A stretch of DNA of 64,000 bases from Oegoconia quadripuncta (GCA_949316235.1 OX438758.1:10263731-10327730); one strand, 5' to 3'. Counted from the stretch's first letter, positions 11,756 through 23,813 are shown. Notes: generated from the sequence alone by a model not told the origin. Numbers and translations: made by a program.

Positions 11756-12329
11756 AATGTTGCGGCACTCCGAGCGACAGACACATTAGAAGGCCGCACA
11801 GCCAAGTGACCGGTGACAGTAGTTCTATATTATCTGTGTCGGTGATGAACACTAGCGGTTGGTGACATGACAAGTGTAGTAAGTAATGTGCGATGAACCT
11901 TAAAGTTTACATTTCTGTTGGATCACTTGTTAAGAATCCCGAAGAGTGATTTTTGAGTAAATAATTCATTTATTGCAATACCTATGGAGGTTACATATCA
12001 CCATATCACATTTACCATACAGTGATATTCTTATAACATAACAAAGGGAACTCTGATTTGGCAGAAAACTAGAATAATGTAATGTTATGTTACAAACTGG
12101 CAAATTAAATAATCGATATGTAGAAATAGATTTTTATAATTGATAGAAAATTTAGAAGACTATGTGCATGACTGGGTATGTTATTGTGTAAGTAATGAGT
12201 GGTTACCTGTCACAGCCCTACCCACAATGCATGCATAATTTAAGTAATGCATGCGAAAACTACAGATTCACGGTCGGATTTCAGAAGTTTGCAATTTTGA
12301 ACATTCCCAAAGAGTTTTCATTTCAACGT

Positions 12330-12425
12330 CGTTTTATATCATTTTTTTTTTTTATTAAAAACTGGATTCGCGTTTGGCCACAATCTCACCTGATGGAAAG
12401 TGACGATGTAGCCGATATCATGCTT
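12330..12425 (-). repeat. LINE 3' tail fragment
   Basis: CGCGTTTGGCCACAATCTCA with a flanking poly-T is shared with 24600-24640, where it follows a LINE ORF C-terminus on the minus strand. Confidence 0.5.
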
Positions 12426-12429
12426 TTCT

Positions 12430-13042
12430 AGCGCAATAAATTTTGAGAATGACAACGTAGAGGAGGGTTGTTTTCTAATCCGAGTAATCGTAAGTTTAAC
12501 GTCTTGATTGTCGCTCTTTCATATATTTCTTTCATAATAAATCTTTCATAAAGCATTCTGCCACTTTACTGAAAAATGACTCGTATTAGACGAATCACTT
12601 GTTTTGACAGACTGACTTCACTAAACTGAAGAAATAAGAATAATAAGAAATGGCTGTATGAGCTTAGATCCCTTTGCCTTCTCCGAGAGGAGTGAATTAA
12701 AACGAAAAAAAAATCATTTCTAAACTTGGCAGTTTTTGTCATCGGTTAAATAATGTCTGTGAATAACTTTGTGATGGTATTGGCAGTATTCGAGGGGTTC
12801 AAAAATGAAAACGGAACCCATAGAAAACAAATTCGCACGTGAAAGTGTTTACGACCGTGATTTGAACCCGTCGGGGAAACTTTAATATTCGAACGCAAGA
12901 ATTATTACAGTCATGTTTGGTATATAATATGTGACCACCAGTGTGCGATGAATTTTATATTGTTATCGGAAACAGATAAACATTTACAGGCCTGCATCAT
13001 TCAAATTTACATTTCTCAAGAAATCATGATAGCTTTTCGATT
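12430..13042. other. AT-rich stretch, nothing recognised
   Basis: No motif, repeat head or splice-bounded open frame was seen. Confidence 0.5.
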
Positions 13043-13135
13043 TTTGTTCAATTAGTTATCTGAGCATCTGGCTGATGCCTTGGTCTGACCAATACTTTGG
13101 TCAAAGAATCAGCCATATATATAGCTATACAGCGA
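13043..13135 (+). pseudogene. R2-like LINE C-terminal tip, fragment
   Basis: One frame gives DQYFGQRIS and, one base over, the next gives IYIAIQRGNA. Together they match the C-terminal tip of the retrotransposon ORF at 63.7 kb (LYFAQRISLAIQRGNSAS). The frame change and lack of flanking similarity show an old fragment. Confidence 0.5.
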
Positions 13136-14420
13136 GGCAATGCATAAAATAAACCTGGGTACGAGTCCATCAACCACTTGGGACTAGTTTATTATTTGTG
13201 ATTTTTTTTTATTGTATAATTATTGTATATTATTCCACAGTTTGTAATTTAAATAATGAAATATATTACTACTGCAATTACTAAGTTTAACAGTAATATC
13301 TGGAAAAAAAATATGATCCTGAGAATACGTAATGTGTATTATGCAGGACTGTAGGAAGGTTTATCTGTTTCTGACTGTACAATAATATTTTAATCATTTC
13401 AATTTCCTTAAATAATTCCGTTTTCAATTACATCATAATAACTAATATCTTTTTGCAGTTCTTTTTGCAACATTATTATTTAATTATAATTAATAAAAAT
13501 GGGAAAATATTCACATTTATTAAGAACTTAAATAATTACTATTTTTAGTGAGTTGTTTTTGTTTAGTTTAATTTGCATTTCCTTGACAGGATTGAAGTGA
13601 TGATGACAAGTTGATTGCACGTGACCTTTATCCCAAATAGTGTGTTCAGTGATATCCCAAACATACGCGTTATAATGTTTGATATTACAAGTTTTATCTT
13701 TGTAACCACATCCACGACTCACCAAATTTTATATACCTATATATGCCGAAATATGCTGAAATATGCTGAAATGCACACATGACATGGTAAGCCCGTTGGA
13801 AACGTACAAGTGTCAATATACCTACGATACTTTTTGCTGTAAAGTCCCTTAGTCGTTTTTTCGACACCCACGGGAAGAGACGGGTCGGTTCATTTCTTTT
13901 TACGTACGTAAAAAAGGTACAGGAAACATCACAAGTTATTACTAGCTCCTGCACCCGTTACTTCTTAAACCTTTATTTTACGGACTCTTTAACTATTCTT
14001 AGGCAAAAAATTAAGTAATTCTGAGGATACGTAACCGATGGCGACGTATAAACATACACACCATTTCGTAAAATTACATGTATTGAAACTTTGGGGGTGG
14101 GTTTTAGGATCGATGCAAAGCCGTGAGGGGTAGATGGTTGAAGTCATTTAGGTCATATTATACAAAGCTTATTTTAGTACAAAGTCTTAGTTTTTTTTCT
14201 ATTGAAAAAGTATAATACAAAGGTACCGATAGACCCAGCGTACGGAAAACATGACATTTTTCTGAGATTTCAACTTCAACTAGCGTGTTAATATTTAACC
14301 ATAAATATTTTTTTATCTATGTTAATAATTTATTAATTTATTATTTTTTATAGTATTATTTAAATATGTATTTATATCTTACGTATTTAATTAATATTGT
14401 TAGTTTTCTTTTGCACACAA
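13136..14420. other. AT-rich stretch, nothing recognised
   Basis: A three-fold 11-bp repeat (AAATATGCTG-like) lies at 13740-13775. No gene or known element seen. Confidence 0.5.
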
Positions 14421-14424
14421 TTTC

Positions 14425-14515
14425 CTGCTCAAGTGGATTTGAAGAGATTTCTTATGGAGATAAGTCAATTTTTATACATATCGTTTGTTCTTTGTTATAT
14501 GTAATGTTCAGGTGC
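14425..14515 (+). repeat. LINE 3' UTR fragment
   Basis: GAAGAGATTTCTTATGGAGA and the sequence around it is a worn version of the LINE 3' end at 22065-22190 (TTACAGAGATAAGCTCGCC ... AATAAAGTGTTA). Confidence 0.45.
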
Positions 14516-15197
14516 AATAATTAATATGATTAATTAATTTAATTGAGAGTAAGTACCTAAAAACATAGGTATTAAAAATTCTATGTATGATTTTGTACTT
14601 AAGAATGATTTGTTTAAAATATCCTAAATGCATTCGACAATAAAACCCGCAAGGCTTTACATCTACTTTGCTTACATCCTGTATAATAATAATAAACGAG
14701 ATTATTAATTTTATAATTTCTTCTCTACATTTTATTACAGCTATATTAAGTTACATCCCGATATAGATAACTTGATAATTAATGTTACACAGCGCCGAGA
14801 AAACGTCACTTGCCGAAAGCTAACTGAAGGAAAACTTCCGTTTATAAATTTCTTTTCCAACCCCAAATAGTCTGTGACTATATCACCTTTTCATTTACTC
14901 TACAATAGTTTATTTACACTTACAGGGCAATGACTTCTAGTTATTACGCTTTGTATTCCTGCACAGAGATCGCCGATAAGTAATGCGTACAACGACTTAT
15001 CACGTAAACTTAATCACGGACTTATAATTTTAAATTATGTTATTAAAACTCGATGCTACAAAATCTACAGCATCACAAAAGAAATCGAAACTGGAGTTAA
15101 AATGCGCTACAATTAAGGAGGCACGCTATATCGTGTTACGACAAAATTACGTTACGATTATCAAACGATTACGATAATGCATCACATTTTCACTCAC

Positions 15198-15545
15198 CGT
15201 AAGGGAGACGACGAGGGATGACACAACTAACCACCAAAAATTCATTCAAACAGAACACTCACTACCGTTGGGTGTATCCGATTTATTGGTACTCGAATTC
15301 CGATTCGGAATTTGAAATTCGAAATTTCGTTAGGATGGCGTGGCTCGGTCAGGAACGAGTGGTGTCGTTCCGTGCGAAATAGCTACTGCGAGCGTTCAGA
15401 ATCTGCTGCGTGCATTCCCCCGCGCAACGGTCAAAGCAGGTCGCGATCGCGCTTCGCTGCTCCATCTGACACTCCACATTCGCATAGCATGCACTACTTT
15501 GTCTCCACCACTTTATCAGCAAACTACTGAACCTACCAAGCAATG
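15198..15545 (-). other. GC-rich exon-like island with splice donor
   Basis: On the minus strand this block ends in CTTACG|GTGAGTG, close to the consensus donor, with the exon end at 15198. Near the other end is an initiator-like GGTTCAGTAG (about 15530). The base composition and the run of CpGs (for example GCGATCGCGACC) differ from the flanks. The longest minus frame (64 codons) is not recognisable, so a non-coding 5' exon is the best guess. A plus-strand reading cannot be excluded. Confidence 0.25.
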
Positions 15546-16040
15546 TATGCGATACACCAGATTTTTCCCGGAGGATACGCTAACACCTCTGAATTCGTCA
15601 GAACCGCATTATCAATACACCGAGTAGACGCTGGAAAGACGAGTTTCTGGGAAATAAAATTTTCTTAATATCTTTATTGTACACAAAATTGTTACAGAAA
15701 TATGCATTATATTTAAAGTGTACAAATTTTCTGTAAAATTTTGACGCATTTTCTTCAATATTCATGATTGAACGCAACGCAATACATTGCAAAGTTGGTT
15801 ACTGTTTGTTATGTTAGTAATAAATATGCTTCGTTTTATCTCATTACTCATAACGGTAAATATTACTTAAGGTAATAGATTATAAAGAACAGGATTAATT
15901 GATTATCTACGTACAGCAACTCTGAATAAATATATAAGTATTTATTTGCATCTATGATCGTGCAAATGTAATATTTTTTTTTTCTGGATAATGGATAATA
16001 TTTAAGAATAATTTTAAAGAATAAATAAGAATGAATTAAT

Positions 16041-16322
16041 AAATAATAATAAATAAATATCCTTAGACATAGACACATCTCCCTCTAGTTCCACAGTAAG
16101 CAACTATAAGCTTGTGTCGTGGATACTAGATGGTTGATATACTACATATGTATGTTTACATATTTTTTTTGCAAATAAATACTTATTATAAATGAAAACA
16201 TCCATAACTCGGGTACACATGTCCGTATTCATCACACAAACATATGCCCCTAGGGGGATTCGAACCCGCGACCTGTTGGTATGGTGGTCAGAGATTGTAA
16301 CCACTACACCAAACAGGTCGTC
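16041..16322 (-). repeat. tRNA-derived SINE (family 1), full length
   Basis: Head at the right end with A box TTTGGTGTAGTGG and B box GGTTCGAATCC; body with CCATCTAGTATCC; 3' end in AATAAATA repeats. Near-complete minus-strand copy. Confidence 0.85.
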
Positions 16323-16449
16323 AAATATGAATCAATGAAACATTCTGACTACTAATCTTACCTATAGCAGCTAGCTAAAATAATATAAAAATTATTAAAA
16401 TTAGGCGGTCTCAGACAACATAAGAAGAATGACAATTATAGTTGGCTGA

Positions 16450-16570
16450 TATTTGCTCTAATTTTTAATTGAAGAATTGGGAATGGTATCAAGTATTCTG
16501 GGTAATGTCCAAGACATCGTGCTCTGGTTTTCCGAAAAGAGCATCCTCCACATTAAAAATTTAATGCTAG
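16450..16570 (+). pseudogene. Possible LINE RT fragment
   Basis: One frame reads SILGNVQDIVLWFSEKSILH, resembling the segment after the RT catalytic box in jockey/CR1 LINEs (...I..W...N.L.IN..K). No catalytic motif is present; weak. Confidence 0.25.
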
Positions 16571-16579
16571 AATCCACGG

Positions 16580-17530
16580 TTCATCTTTCGATATAAACAG
16601 AAATGCACACGTGACTTTTTTTGAGCAGGAATATTTGCTGTCAAGCCTATAGACTTTTTATAGCGTCGCTTGGTGGGTGCACGAGTGCGGGAGCCCATTA
16701 AAACTTGTAATTAAATTAAACGTGGAAATCAATAAATATTTTTGGTGGAAAGTCCCATAGTTAATGTATTTCCTTAATGGCTTCAGTCGTTTGGTGCAAT
16801 ACACAAATACATAGGTTTTAAATTTAAAACATAAACAATTTAATATGTCACATAACATAATTTTATTAGTGTTTGAATTCGTACCCCTATTCTTAATCGT
16901 GGACAAAAATTTCTTAACATTTCGTATGCGTTGTGAGGTTCTTAATTTAACCAAAACTAAAAAGAAATCCATAAATCAAGTGATATCAGCAGTTATCTAT
17001 CTATAATCGATACACGGTATGATTCGACCCATACCGGTAGAGAGGCGATCAAGATCGACCTTGTACAATACAGATCATATCTGGCTCGCGCTTGCAAAAC
17101 AATAACATTTTAATAATACTCTTTGGAAACACACGGTGAAATACCACTGGCCGATATAGTCCAGTAAAAGTACCAAATTTTCATGATGTAACTTCTAATA
17201 ATCATAAAGCTCCTGATTTTTTGTAGAAGGATAGAGTACCCATCAGTAGTAGAATAAAAATGTTACCTAACCATTCTGTAGCTTGATTTACGTATAGTAT
17301 AGGTATTTAGTTATAAAACCTACATTATTATATAATAATAATAGTAATAATCTTCATTGTTTCACACACAAGGTAAACAGGTAAGAAAAGATCTAAACAA
17401 CAGCATTATTACAAAATTCAGGCCCAACCATACTATTTCACATGTGAGAGAATGATATCTGAACTAGGAAAATAAACCTGTTTTTGAGATTGCCAGGCTC
17501 TCCCCCTAGGTGTCGCAGGCAGTAACAATG
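16580..17530. other. AT-rich stretch, nothing recognised
   Basis: Only short frames. A (TG)n-rich microsatellite follows at 17610-17692. Confidence 0.5.
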
Positions 17531-17609
17531 TTATTATATCGATACATAACAATATAGCAAATATAATTTAAAAGTGCAAACAGTATAACAAAGTACAGAA
17601 AAGAATAGG

Positions 17610-17692
17610 CAAGAAAAAAAAATATGTGTGAGTGTGTTTAGTATGTATGTGTGTATGGGTGTTTGTGTGTGTGTATGTGTGTGTGTGCGCGA
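17610..17692. repeat. TG-rich microsatellite
   Basis: Interrupted (TG)n tract over about 80 bp. Confidence 0.8.
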
Positions 17693-17874
17693 TTCTACTA
17701 ATGTAGTAGCATTAAGCAACAACTTTGAGGAGATCTTCAGTCTGATTATAATCTAGTGATTGTAACCATCGGGCAACTAAGCGTTTACATTCATGATTTG
17801 CCAAGAGATAGATTGACAGAATATTTTTAATTTTGTTGAACAGAAAGTTACATAGAAAGCCAAAAAATTGAAAG

Positions 17875-18075
17875 TTACCACTGTGAACTTCATTGCGTTG
17901 TAATGCTAAGATCACCCAAAAAAAAAATTATATTTTCTAAAAATAGTTTATTGAGTCGTGAGATTCGCCCTCGGTGAAATTTTTCATAAATATATCAAAG
18001 TTACTGATCGATTTTTTAGAAAAAATTAAAGTTCTAAGTATATTCTCTGATGCAATGAAATTCACAGTGGTAATT
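17875..18075. repeat. Short inverted-repeat element
   Basis: TTACCACTGTGAACTTCATT on the left and its reverse complement, with one mismatch, at about 18054-18075. About 155 bp lie between. Candidate MITE remnant; no target duplication found. Confidence 0.4.
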
Positions 18076-18399
18076 TTAATCTTAGAGTCTATGTTTTATT
18101 ACTAAATACCAATACTATATCTAAAGCAAGCTACCGATTCGTTAGAAAACATTTTTATTCAGATACTCTATCCATGTGCAAAAATCACGGCCTTTAAGAT
18201 TATAGGAAGTTAAAAGTGTATCCTTATTGGACTAATGGACTAAATAGTGATAGCAGTTAATATATGAATTGGTATAATTTCATTATAATTGAAAAATCAA
18301 AATTATACCATTTGTTGGTAGGCAAGAATGGCAAAATGTTTCAAACATATTGTCTAACGAGCAAATTGCCTATAGTACATATCAATAACTAACTTACAG

Positions 18400-18612
18400 C
18401 CACCGGCTTCGCCTTCTAGGAATAACTTCATCGCGGATATGTTTAATTTGTTTAGCCCGCGAGAACTACTCACGTTATCGGGATAAAAAATATCCTATGT
18501 TTTAATCCAGGGTATAATCTATCTATGTACCAAATTGCGTTCAAATCCGTTCATACGTTTCGCAGTGATTGAACCAACAAACAAACGTTCAAACTTTCGC
18601 GTTTGATAGATT
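18400..18612 (+). repeat. Dispersed repeat family A
   Basis: Ordered segments ATCGCGGATATGTTTAATTT, CCCGCGAGAACTACTCACG, AAATCCGTTCATACGTTTCG and an end in CAAACTTTCGCGTTT. The same order is seen at 27.2, 40.7, 41.2, 47.8, 48.4 and (reverse) 59.8 kb. Non-coding; class not known to me. Confidence 0.7.
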
Positions 18613-18639
18613 GAACCGCCAAAATTGGTAAAACAACCG

Positions 18640-18830
18640 TCTTCAGAAAGATTCCATTCTCTATCTTCGGAGTCTATCATCAGATCTTAATCCATGTTAT
18701 ATGGCATCACTCTGGCTGTAAACCCTGTCAAACAAAAAATAATCAAAAAAATATTCGCATAACAATACAGACGAAGTAAGAACCTACTCCGTTTTGAAGT
18801 CGATTGAAACAAGGAATCGTCACTGTCTGA
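18640..18830 (+). repeat. Dispersed repeat family I
   Basis: Shares ATCATCAG, TAAACCCTGTCAAAC and CCGTTTTGAAGTCGATT, in order, with 21480-21715. Confidence 0.4.
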
Positions 18831-18939
18831 CATTTATTTGAGAAACTATTTTCACATAGACGATGAAATAATAAAATGCAGAATATGATAACACTCAAAT
18901 ACTGACGTGTATTGGAAAAGGTTAAATTTGGCTTCAATT

Positions 18940-19870
18940 AATATGAACTGGATATTTAGAAACCCACCGAGACTATCAAAAAAAAACTATGAACATTGCA
19001 AATAAAGTGTAGATGGAAGAAAAGTTATCAAGATTACTTTATCCTAGTAAGTGTTCCAAATATGTATTTATTTATTACTATTATTATTTATCCTGATTTT
19101 TTTTATTTAGAAAGACAGCTATTTGGCTATGTTTGCGGTTTAGGTATCGTCATTTTAGACACGTAGGTGGAGTTTATACTCCACATGCGGCTCCACTGTT
19201 GAGGCACGGCCTCCTGTGAATAAGAGAGGCTTACGAATTACGCACAAATAAATACACACAAAACCATGAACTGTCTGCTAGAACAAGTAGATGTAATTGG
19301 AGGTTTCTTCGATATCGCCCATCAGGAAGTAGACACAGCCCTCTACAAATATATTAGCGCTGCTGCTCATCCAATTCACGTCGATGATAAAAAATGAAAC
19401 GGATATAGCAAATATATAAAAAAACAACTAGCCGTATGTTTTCATTAACACAATTTCTGCCCGACATCCTATTGAAACTATTAGTTGCCAAACTGAGGTG
19501 AAGTGGGTAGTATAATATTATTATGCAGCACTAATTTTGATTTTTATGAATGTTTAAATACGTTTATTCTCCAATAATGTGAGTCTCAATATTATGCCCT
19601 CGAATTTGTTTAATTTAAACAGGACATTGCAAATATTAGCTTCCGAGAGCAAGAGAATGGCTCAGGTGAATCGTAGTCAACGCATTATTTACTCCAATCT
19701 TCAACTCATTTTCTTCAACTTTATCTTTCATCATTTTAGCTTGCATTTAGTCCACTACTGATGTAAGTCAAGGATATCTATTTAGGGAAGGGTTTCATCC
19801 CTGCCACCTGCATCCAACATCTATCAAGCTAGTCAAGGGGACCAATCGCGCTATTTTACAACGGTTTTAC
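18940..19870. other. AT-rich stretch, nothing recognised
   Basis: No supported gene. The frame 19579-19761 has no recognisable motif. Confidence 0.45.
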
Positions 19871-20001
19871 CGTTCGAATGGAACGTTTTTGGTTTTGGTT
19901 TAGCTTTAGTTTAGCTGGTGTAAAAAATGGTACCGCGCTATTTTTTGTGAACGAGTACATCGTTGACGCTACCAGAGTAAAACCAAACTACTATAATAAT
20001 C

Positions 20002-20214
20002 CGTCGGAGCGTCGGTGGCTCAGGAGTTTAGAAGGAGCGTCGGTGGCTCAGAGGATCCAGAAGGCCCGGGTTCGATTCCCAGGCAGGCCATGTACCAATG
20101 AGTTTTTAAATTTAATTACTTATGTGCATTCCGCCCCCCCCCCCCCCCTCATTATACGAGGGAAGGCCTATATCCCTGCAGTGGGATGCTTACGGGCTGA
20201 TAATGATGATGACT
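20002..20214 (+). repeat. tRNA-derived SINE-like element with poly-C tract
   Basis: TCGGTGGCTCAGAGGATCC plus GGTTCGATTCCC give a pol III A/B-box-like head; an almost identical head start (GTCGGAGCGTCGGTGGCTCA) lies just before, a local duplication. An uninterrupted run of about 18 C follows at 20132. The tail (TACGAGGGAAGGCCTATATC, then GCTGATAATGATGATGA) recurs at 20535-20588. Confidence 0.6.
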
Positions 20215-20496
20215 TAATGTGCATTTATCCGACTGCTCTTAAACGGTGAAGGAAAACCTGCGTGCCTGAGAAATAAAAATTCAAAATGCATTTTAATTCA
20301 AATTTCTTCCAGTTCCGACTTTTACAAAAATCTTCAGAGTTGCCAAGTTCTAGTAAAATTATCGATTGAATAAATCGATTAGCAACGGAATTGCAGTTAT
20401 TAGCATATTATTATCTGCTTACAGTAGAGTTACTGTGATGTGTTATTTCTATTTAAATGTCGCTTATTATGTAAGATAAGTCCCCAACCCGCATTT

Positions 20497-20588
20497 GGGC
20501 CAGCATGGTGGACTATGGCCCATACTCCCTCATATACGAGGGAAGGCCTATATCCCTGCAGTAGGATGTTTACGGGCTGATGATGATT
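20497..20588 (+). repeat. SINE 3' tail fragment
   Basis: ATACGAGGGAAGGCCTATAT and TTACGGGCTGATGATGAT repeat the tail of the element at 20.0-20.2 kb. Downstream, TTTTTGGTTTTGGTTTAGC also recurs from 19.88 kb. Confidence 0.6.
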
Positions 20589-20744
20589 ACCGCGATACAA
20601 AATGTGCGTAACGGAATGTTTTTGGTTTTGGTTTAGCTTTGGTAATACCTACCGTTCTAACTTAGCGCGATCGGCCCCAAGGACCGTTAATCGCTACGGC
20701 TCCGCTTACAGATATAAAATTAAAATTCGAAAGATGGAAACAAT

Positions 20745-20860
20745 AGGCATTATCGTATCAGCCGCAGGACGTCCACTACTAAACATAGGCCTCCCCCAAA
20801 GAATTGAAATCCTGACCTGATAAAAAACGCGGGAAATCGCTGAAGGAACGCTGCTTAGTG
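20745..20860 (-). repeat. RTE-type LINE tail, foldback fragment
   Basis: Minus strand GGGGGAGGCCTATGTTTAGT followed by the tail; on its plus-strand right side CGCGGGAAATCGCTG matches the same element in the other orientation, as at 1.05-1.29 kb. Confidence 0.5.
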
Positions 20861-20905
20861 TGGAACTAGATGGAACTGTGTGTGTCGAAGGATTTTTTTT
20901 ACATA
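20858..20905 (+). repeat. SINE (family 1) 3' fragment
   Basis: GCTTAGTGTGGAACTAGATG followed by an A/T-rich end; only the 3' tip of family 1 remains. Confidence 0.55.
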
Positions 20906-21000
20906 AAATGTTAAGGTGTAAATCGCTTGTCAATTGTTGGTTGTAGTAAAAATGGAATAAATGCGAAAAGTTTATCACACTATCATCACATAAAGGCGAA

Positions 21001-21258
21001 AGTTTGTATGTATGTATGTTTCTTACCTCTTCACGCTTAAACGGCAGGAGGGATTTCGAGGAAATTTGGTTGGTATGGACAAATTCGAATCTAAGTAGAT
21101 TAATACTTTCACGGACAGTGAACCAAACACAATAGAATTAATTGTTATAACGTTCATAGGAATTCAGTGTCCGCGAAAATGTTAACACATAGGCTATCTT
21201 TATATTGAGCCGATTTTAATGAAATGTTCCACGCAAATGAAGTCGCGGGCAACGGCTA
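21001..21258 (-). repeat. Dispersed repeat family B, interrupted
   Basis: Minus-strand copy with GAAAGTTTGTATGTATGTAT, CTCTTCACGCTTAAACGG and GAAGTCGCGGGCAACGG in order. A small foldback (21100-21184) is inserted within it. Related copies: 34.07, 38.13 and 50.6 kb. Confidence 0.65.
21100..21184. mobile_element. Small foldback element, copy 1 (family F)
   Basis: Arms TTTCACGGACAGTGAA and TTCAGTGTCCGCGAAAA, with CACAATAG in the interior. It resembles 44299-44386. Confidence 0.5.
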
Positions 21259-21479
21259 CTGATTTATAAAAATTGTATTATCTGAGCAAGATTGTACTAT
21301 TCGCTTTCAAAGTGCTATTGTGTTGGTTTATTTCTCTCAGGTATATACGCGATCCCACTTGATTGAAGAATAAGACAGCAAACACAGATAATGCTGGGTG
21401 ATACACCACTTTTTATTTGACCAGTCTCGAAAAAGTTCGAGAGAGGCGACCGAGAAGTCGCATCCTCTTGCATCATTTT

Positions 21480-21715
21480 GGTTTTAACAAACAACCGACT
21501 CAGTAAAGTTTCGTTTTCGTTTCAGGAGAGCATCATCAGGTCGTCACAATACGTTCATATATTATACCGGTACTTGACTAGGTACTCTAGCGGTAAACCC
21601 TATCAACCAAAATCATCAAAATCGGTTGACAAGTGACAAAGATATCGAGTAACAAACACAAAAAACAGTTGGATTGTGAATTTACTCCTTTTTTGAAGTT
21701 GATTAAAAATATAGT
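21480..21715 (+). repeat. Dispersed repeat family I
   Basis: GAGAGCATCATCAGG, GGTAAACCCTATCAACC, AAAATCGGTTGACAAGTGAC and TTTGAAGTTGATTAAAAATA in order; fuller than the copy at 18.6 kb. Confidence 0.5.
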
Positions 21716-22064
21716 TCCCGTAATTCTTGTCTTGATCTCGCACTATGTATTTCTTTATTTTCCCAAAAAGCACAGATTTGATGAAATGTTTCACATTTGC
21801 TGGGTCAGAAGGGGCTGTGACTCCTTCCTGAAAAATATGGCCTCAGTCTCGTAGTCATCATGTTTTGAAAAATAGTTTAAACAAATGAACATCTTTATAA
21901 AAACAATAAATTTATCCTCCTATAATCAAACCGTTATTGCTATAAGTCTTAATGTGTTGTCTTTTATCAATTATGTTCATATAACAGTGATGTGTTGCTC
22001 TATATTTTAAGTATCGCTCTTTGTCTGCAATAAAAATCTTTAAATTCGTTTTTCCTTTCGAGGG

Positions 22065-22190
22065 TTTGCTGGAAGAAATCTCTTACAGAGATAAGCTCGC
22101 CTTTTGTGTATTGTAATTTCTGTCCTAAGTTTGTTCAATGTATGTTTGGATACTTATATATGCAATAAAGTGTTAAAATAAATAAATCAA
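22065..22190 (+). repeat. LINE 3' UTR fragment
   Basis: TTACAGAGATAAGCTCGCCT then ATGCAATAAAGTGTTAAAAT and AAATA repeats: a non-LTR retrotransposon 3' end with polyadenylation signal. Also present at 27.8 (-), 42.4 (+) and 43.0 (-) kb. Confidence 0.6.
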
Positions 22191-22524
22191 AAAATAAATT
22201 TGCATAATATTACATTAAATTAAAACGTTATTTCAATAACCCACAGAAATACATCAGATTCTCAAAAATACCTATTTTATTCGACTAAACTTGATTGAAC
22301 TTTGGTGTAAATTATGCGTTTGTCGTTAGCACATTATTTTCTCACGCATATGCAAAAATTTATTTAGAAAGGAACCATATACATTTCAAGGTGGTACAGT
22401 ATTTATGCTATATTTATAACAAACGGAAACCCACCGTGTAGTTGCATGTAGAATGTGTTTAAATTTGAATCTCACATAGCTCACAACTCTATTGGCATTA
22501 GATTAAACACACAGTTATGATATA

Positions 22525-22945
22525 TTAGGTCCTTACCTATGAAATTGGCGTTTTGTATGAAGAATTTCATTATGACTGTTTTCTCCATACAAACATTTTT
22601 GTTTTTTTTTGGGAACGGCAAATCCAAATTTAGCTAAACTTTGTGTGTATTATCGGATAACATTAAGTTAAGTATAGGTAGCGTTAATTTTTAAAAGTAA
22701 CCGCTTTATAAAAGTTTCAGCGAATCTAAGAAATGATTATGGGAAGCATATGAAAAAAGCTCTGCTCAAATTTTTTTTATTATGCGATTTAGCCCAGAAA
22801 TTAAAAAATATTTCATGTGAAACCTTGAAATAATATTCCATTTTCCAAATAAAAAACAAATTTGGATATAGTTTTCAAAATAGCAGGAATTGGTACATAT
22901 GGTTAACGAAGAAAAAGAACTCCAATTTCATAGATAAAGACCCAA
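22525..22945 (-). mobile_element. MITE D, copy 2 (complete)
   Basis: Terminal inverted repeats of 24 bp, starting TTAGGTCCTTACC on the left and TTGGGTCTTTATC on the complement of the right, both continuing ATGAAATTGG. TA dinucleotides flank both sides (22523-22524 and 22946-22947). TA duplication and short TIRs fit a Tc1/mariner-type non-autonomous element of 421 bp. Confidence 0.8.
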
Positions 22946-22949
22946 TAAA

Positions 22950-23720
22950 TACAAAGCAAAAGTAATAGTGATTAAAAACTAAACTAACAAATATAAGAGA
23001 CATGAACAACTAAATCAAGTGTGTGCTACAACAAAAAAGGTTATAGATCAGTGTGTGACTTTACCCAATAATAGGGTAAAATACTGGTATTCTGCTACAC
23101 CCCGAGGGTGATATGTTGACAATAAATACAAAACGAACATAACTAATTAACCCTTATTTATTTTGATTAAGATAGAAATTTAAGGTAAACGTTTATTTGT
23201 TTCTCCAGCCACACACACACTAAAAACCTCATGCAGTAGTATATATGTATACAGTAATAAAAGCCAAATAAAGGTTAACCTAAGTACCTTTTGCTAGAGA
23301 AGCACGCAATTTTAAATGTAGATGTAGATAGTCCTCTATGCCATCGCGTTCGCGTTTAGGTAAAAGGTATCCGTGAAAAAAATTGTTTTGCAAACTATCC
23401 GCTAGAGGCGCTGCACATATCTTCATACAATGCTCACCTAAACTATTCCTCTATGCCTAAACGTTGACGCGCTAGCAAAGGTGGTAAAACAAAACTCACA
23501 GTCAGCCCTCGGGAGTATTATAATAAGTCTGTGCCTCGGGTCCGAACTTTCGTCAAGGTCAAACAAATTTTGAATTATAAATAATTTTCATTGTAAGTAC
23601 CACCTTACAAAAATTAGGTAAATATAAGTATATCAAAACCAAACTACAAAACATATATATTATTATACTACCCACTGGTCGAAAATAGAAAACAAAACTA
23701 AATCAAGAAAAATCGCAAAA
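22950..23720. other. AT-rich stretch, nothing recognised
   Basis: No element or open frame supported. Confidence 0.45.
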
Positions 23721-23723
23721 GAA

Positions 23724-23813
23724 TCCTTCGAGCCGGATTTGAACCAGCGACCTATGGATGCCAATGTCGAATACCGCTACAGTCCACCGCTCTACCAACT
23801 GAGCTATCGAAGG
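23724..23813 (-). tRNA. tRNA-Tyr (GTA), with 17-nt intron
   Basis: The minus strand folds as a standard tRNA: 7-bp acceptor CCTTCGA/TCGAAGG, D arm GCTCAGTTGGTAGAGC, anticodon stem GTGGA/TCCAT with loop CTGTAGA (anticodon GTA), T arm GCTGGTTCAAATCCGGC, discriminator A. A 17-nt intron follows the base 3' of the anticodon, where tRNA-Tyr introns lie. A T run (TTTT) just downstream serves as pol III terminator. Pol III boxes are intact, so it should be functional. It lies about 1.5 kb from tRNA-Asn on the same strand. Confidence 0.97.

Noticed and set aside
16250..16320. tRNA gene candidates in SINE heads (also near 29.7, 33.4, 46.1 and 60.2 kb)
   Set aside because: They have A and B boxes but no proper acceptor stem pairing or anticodon arm and each continues into a SINE body.
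17534..17722. Minus-strand ORF with THTHTHT
   Set aside because: Translation of the TG microsatellite.
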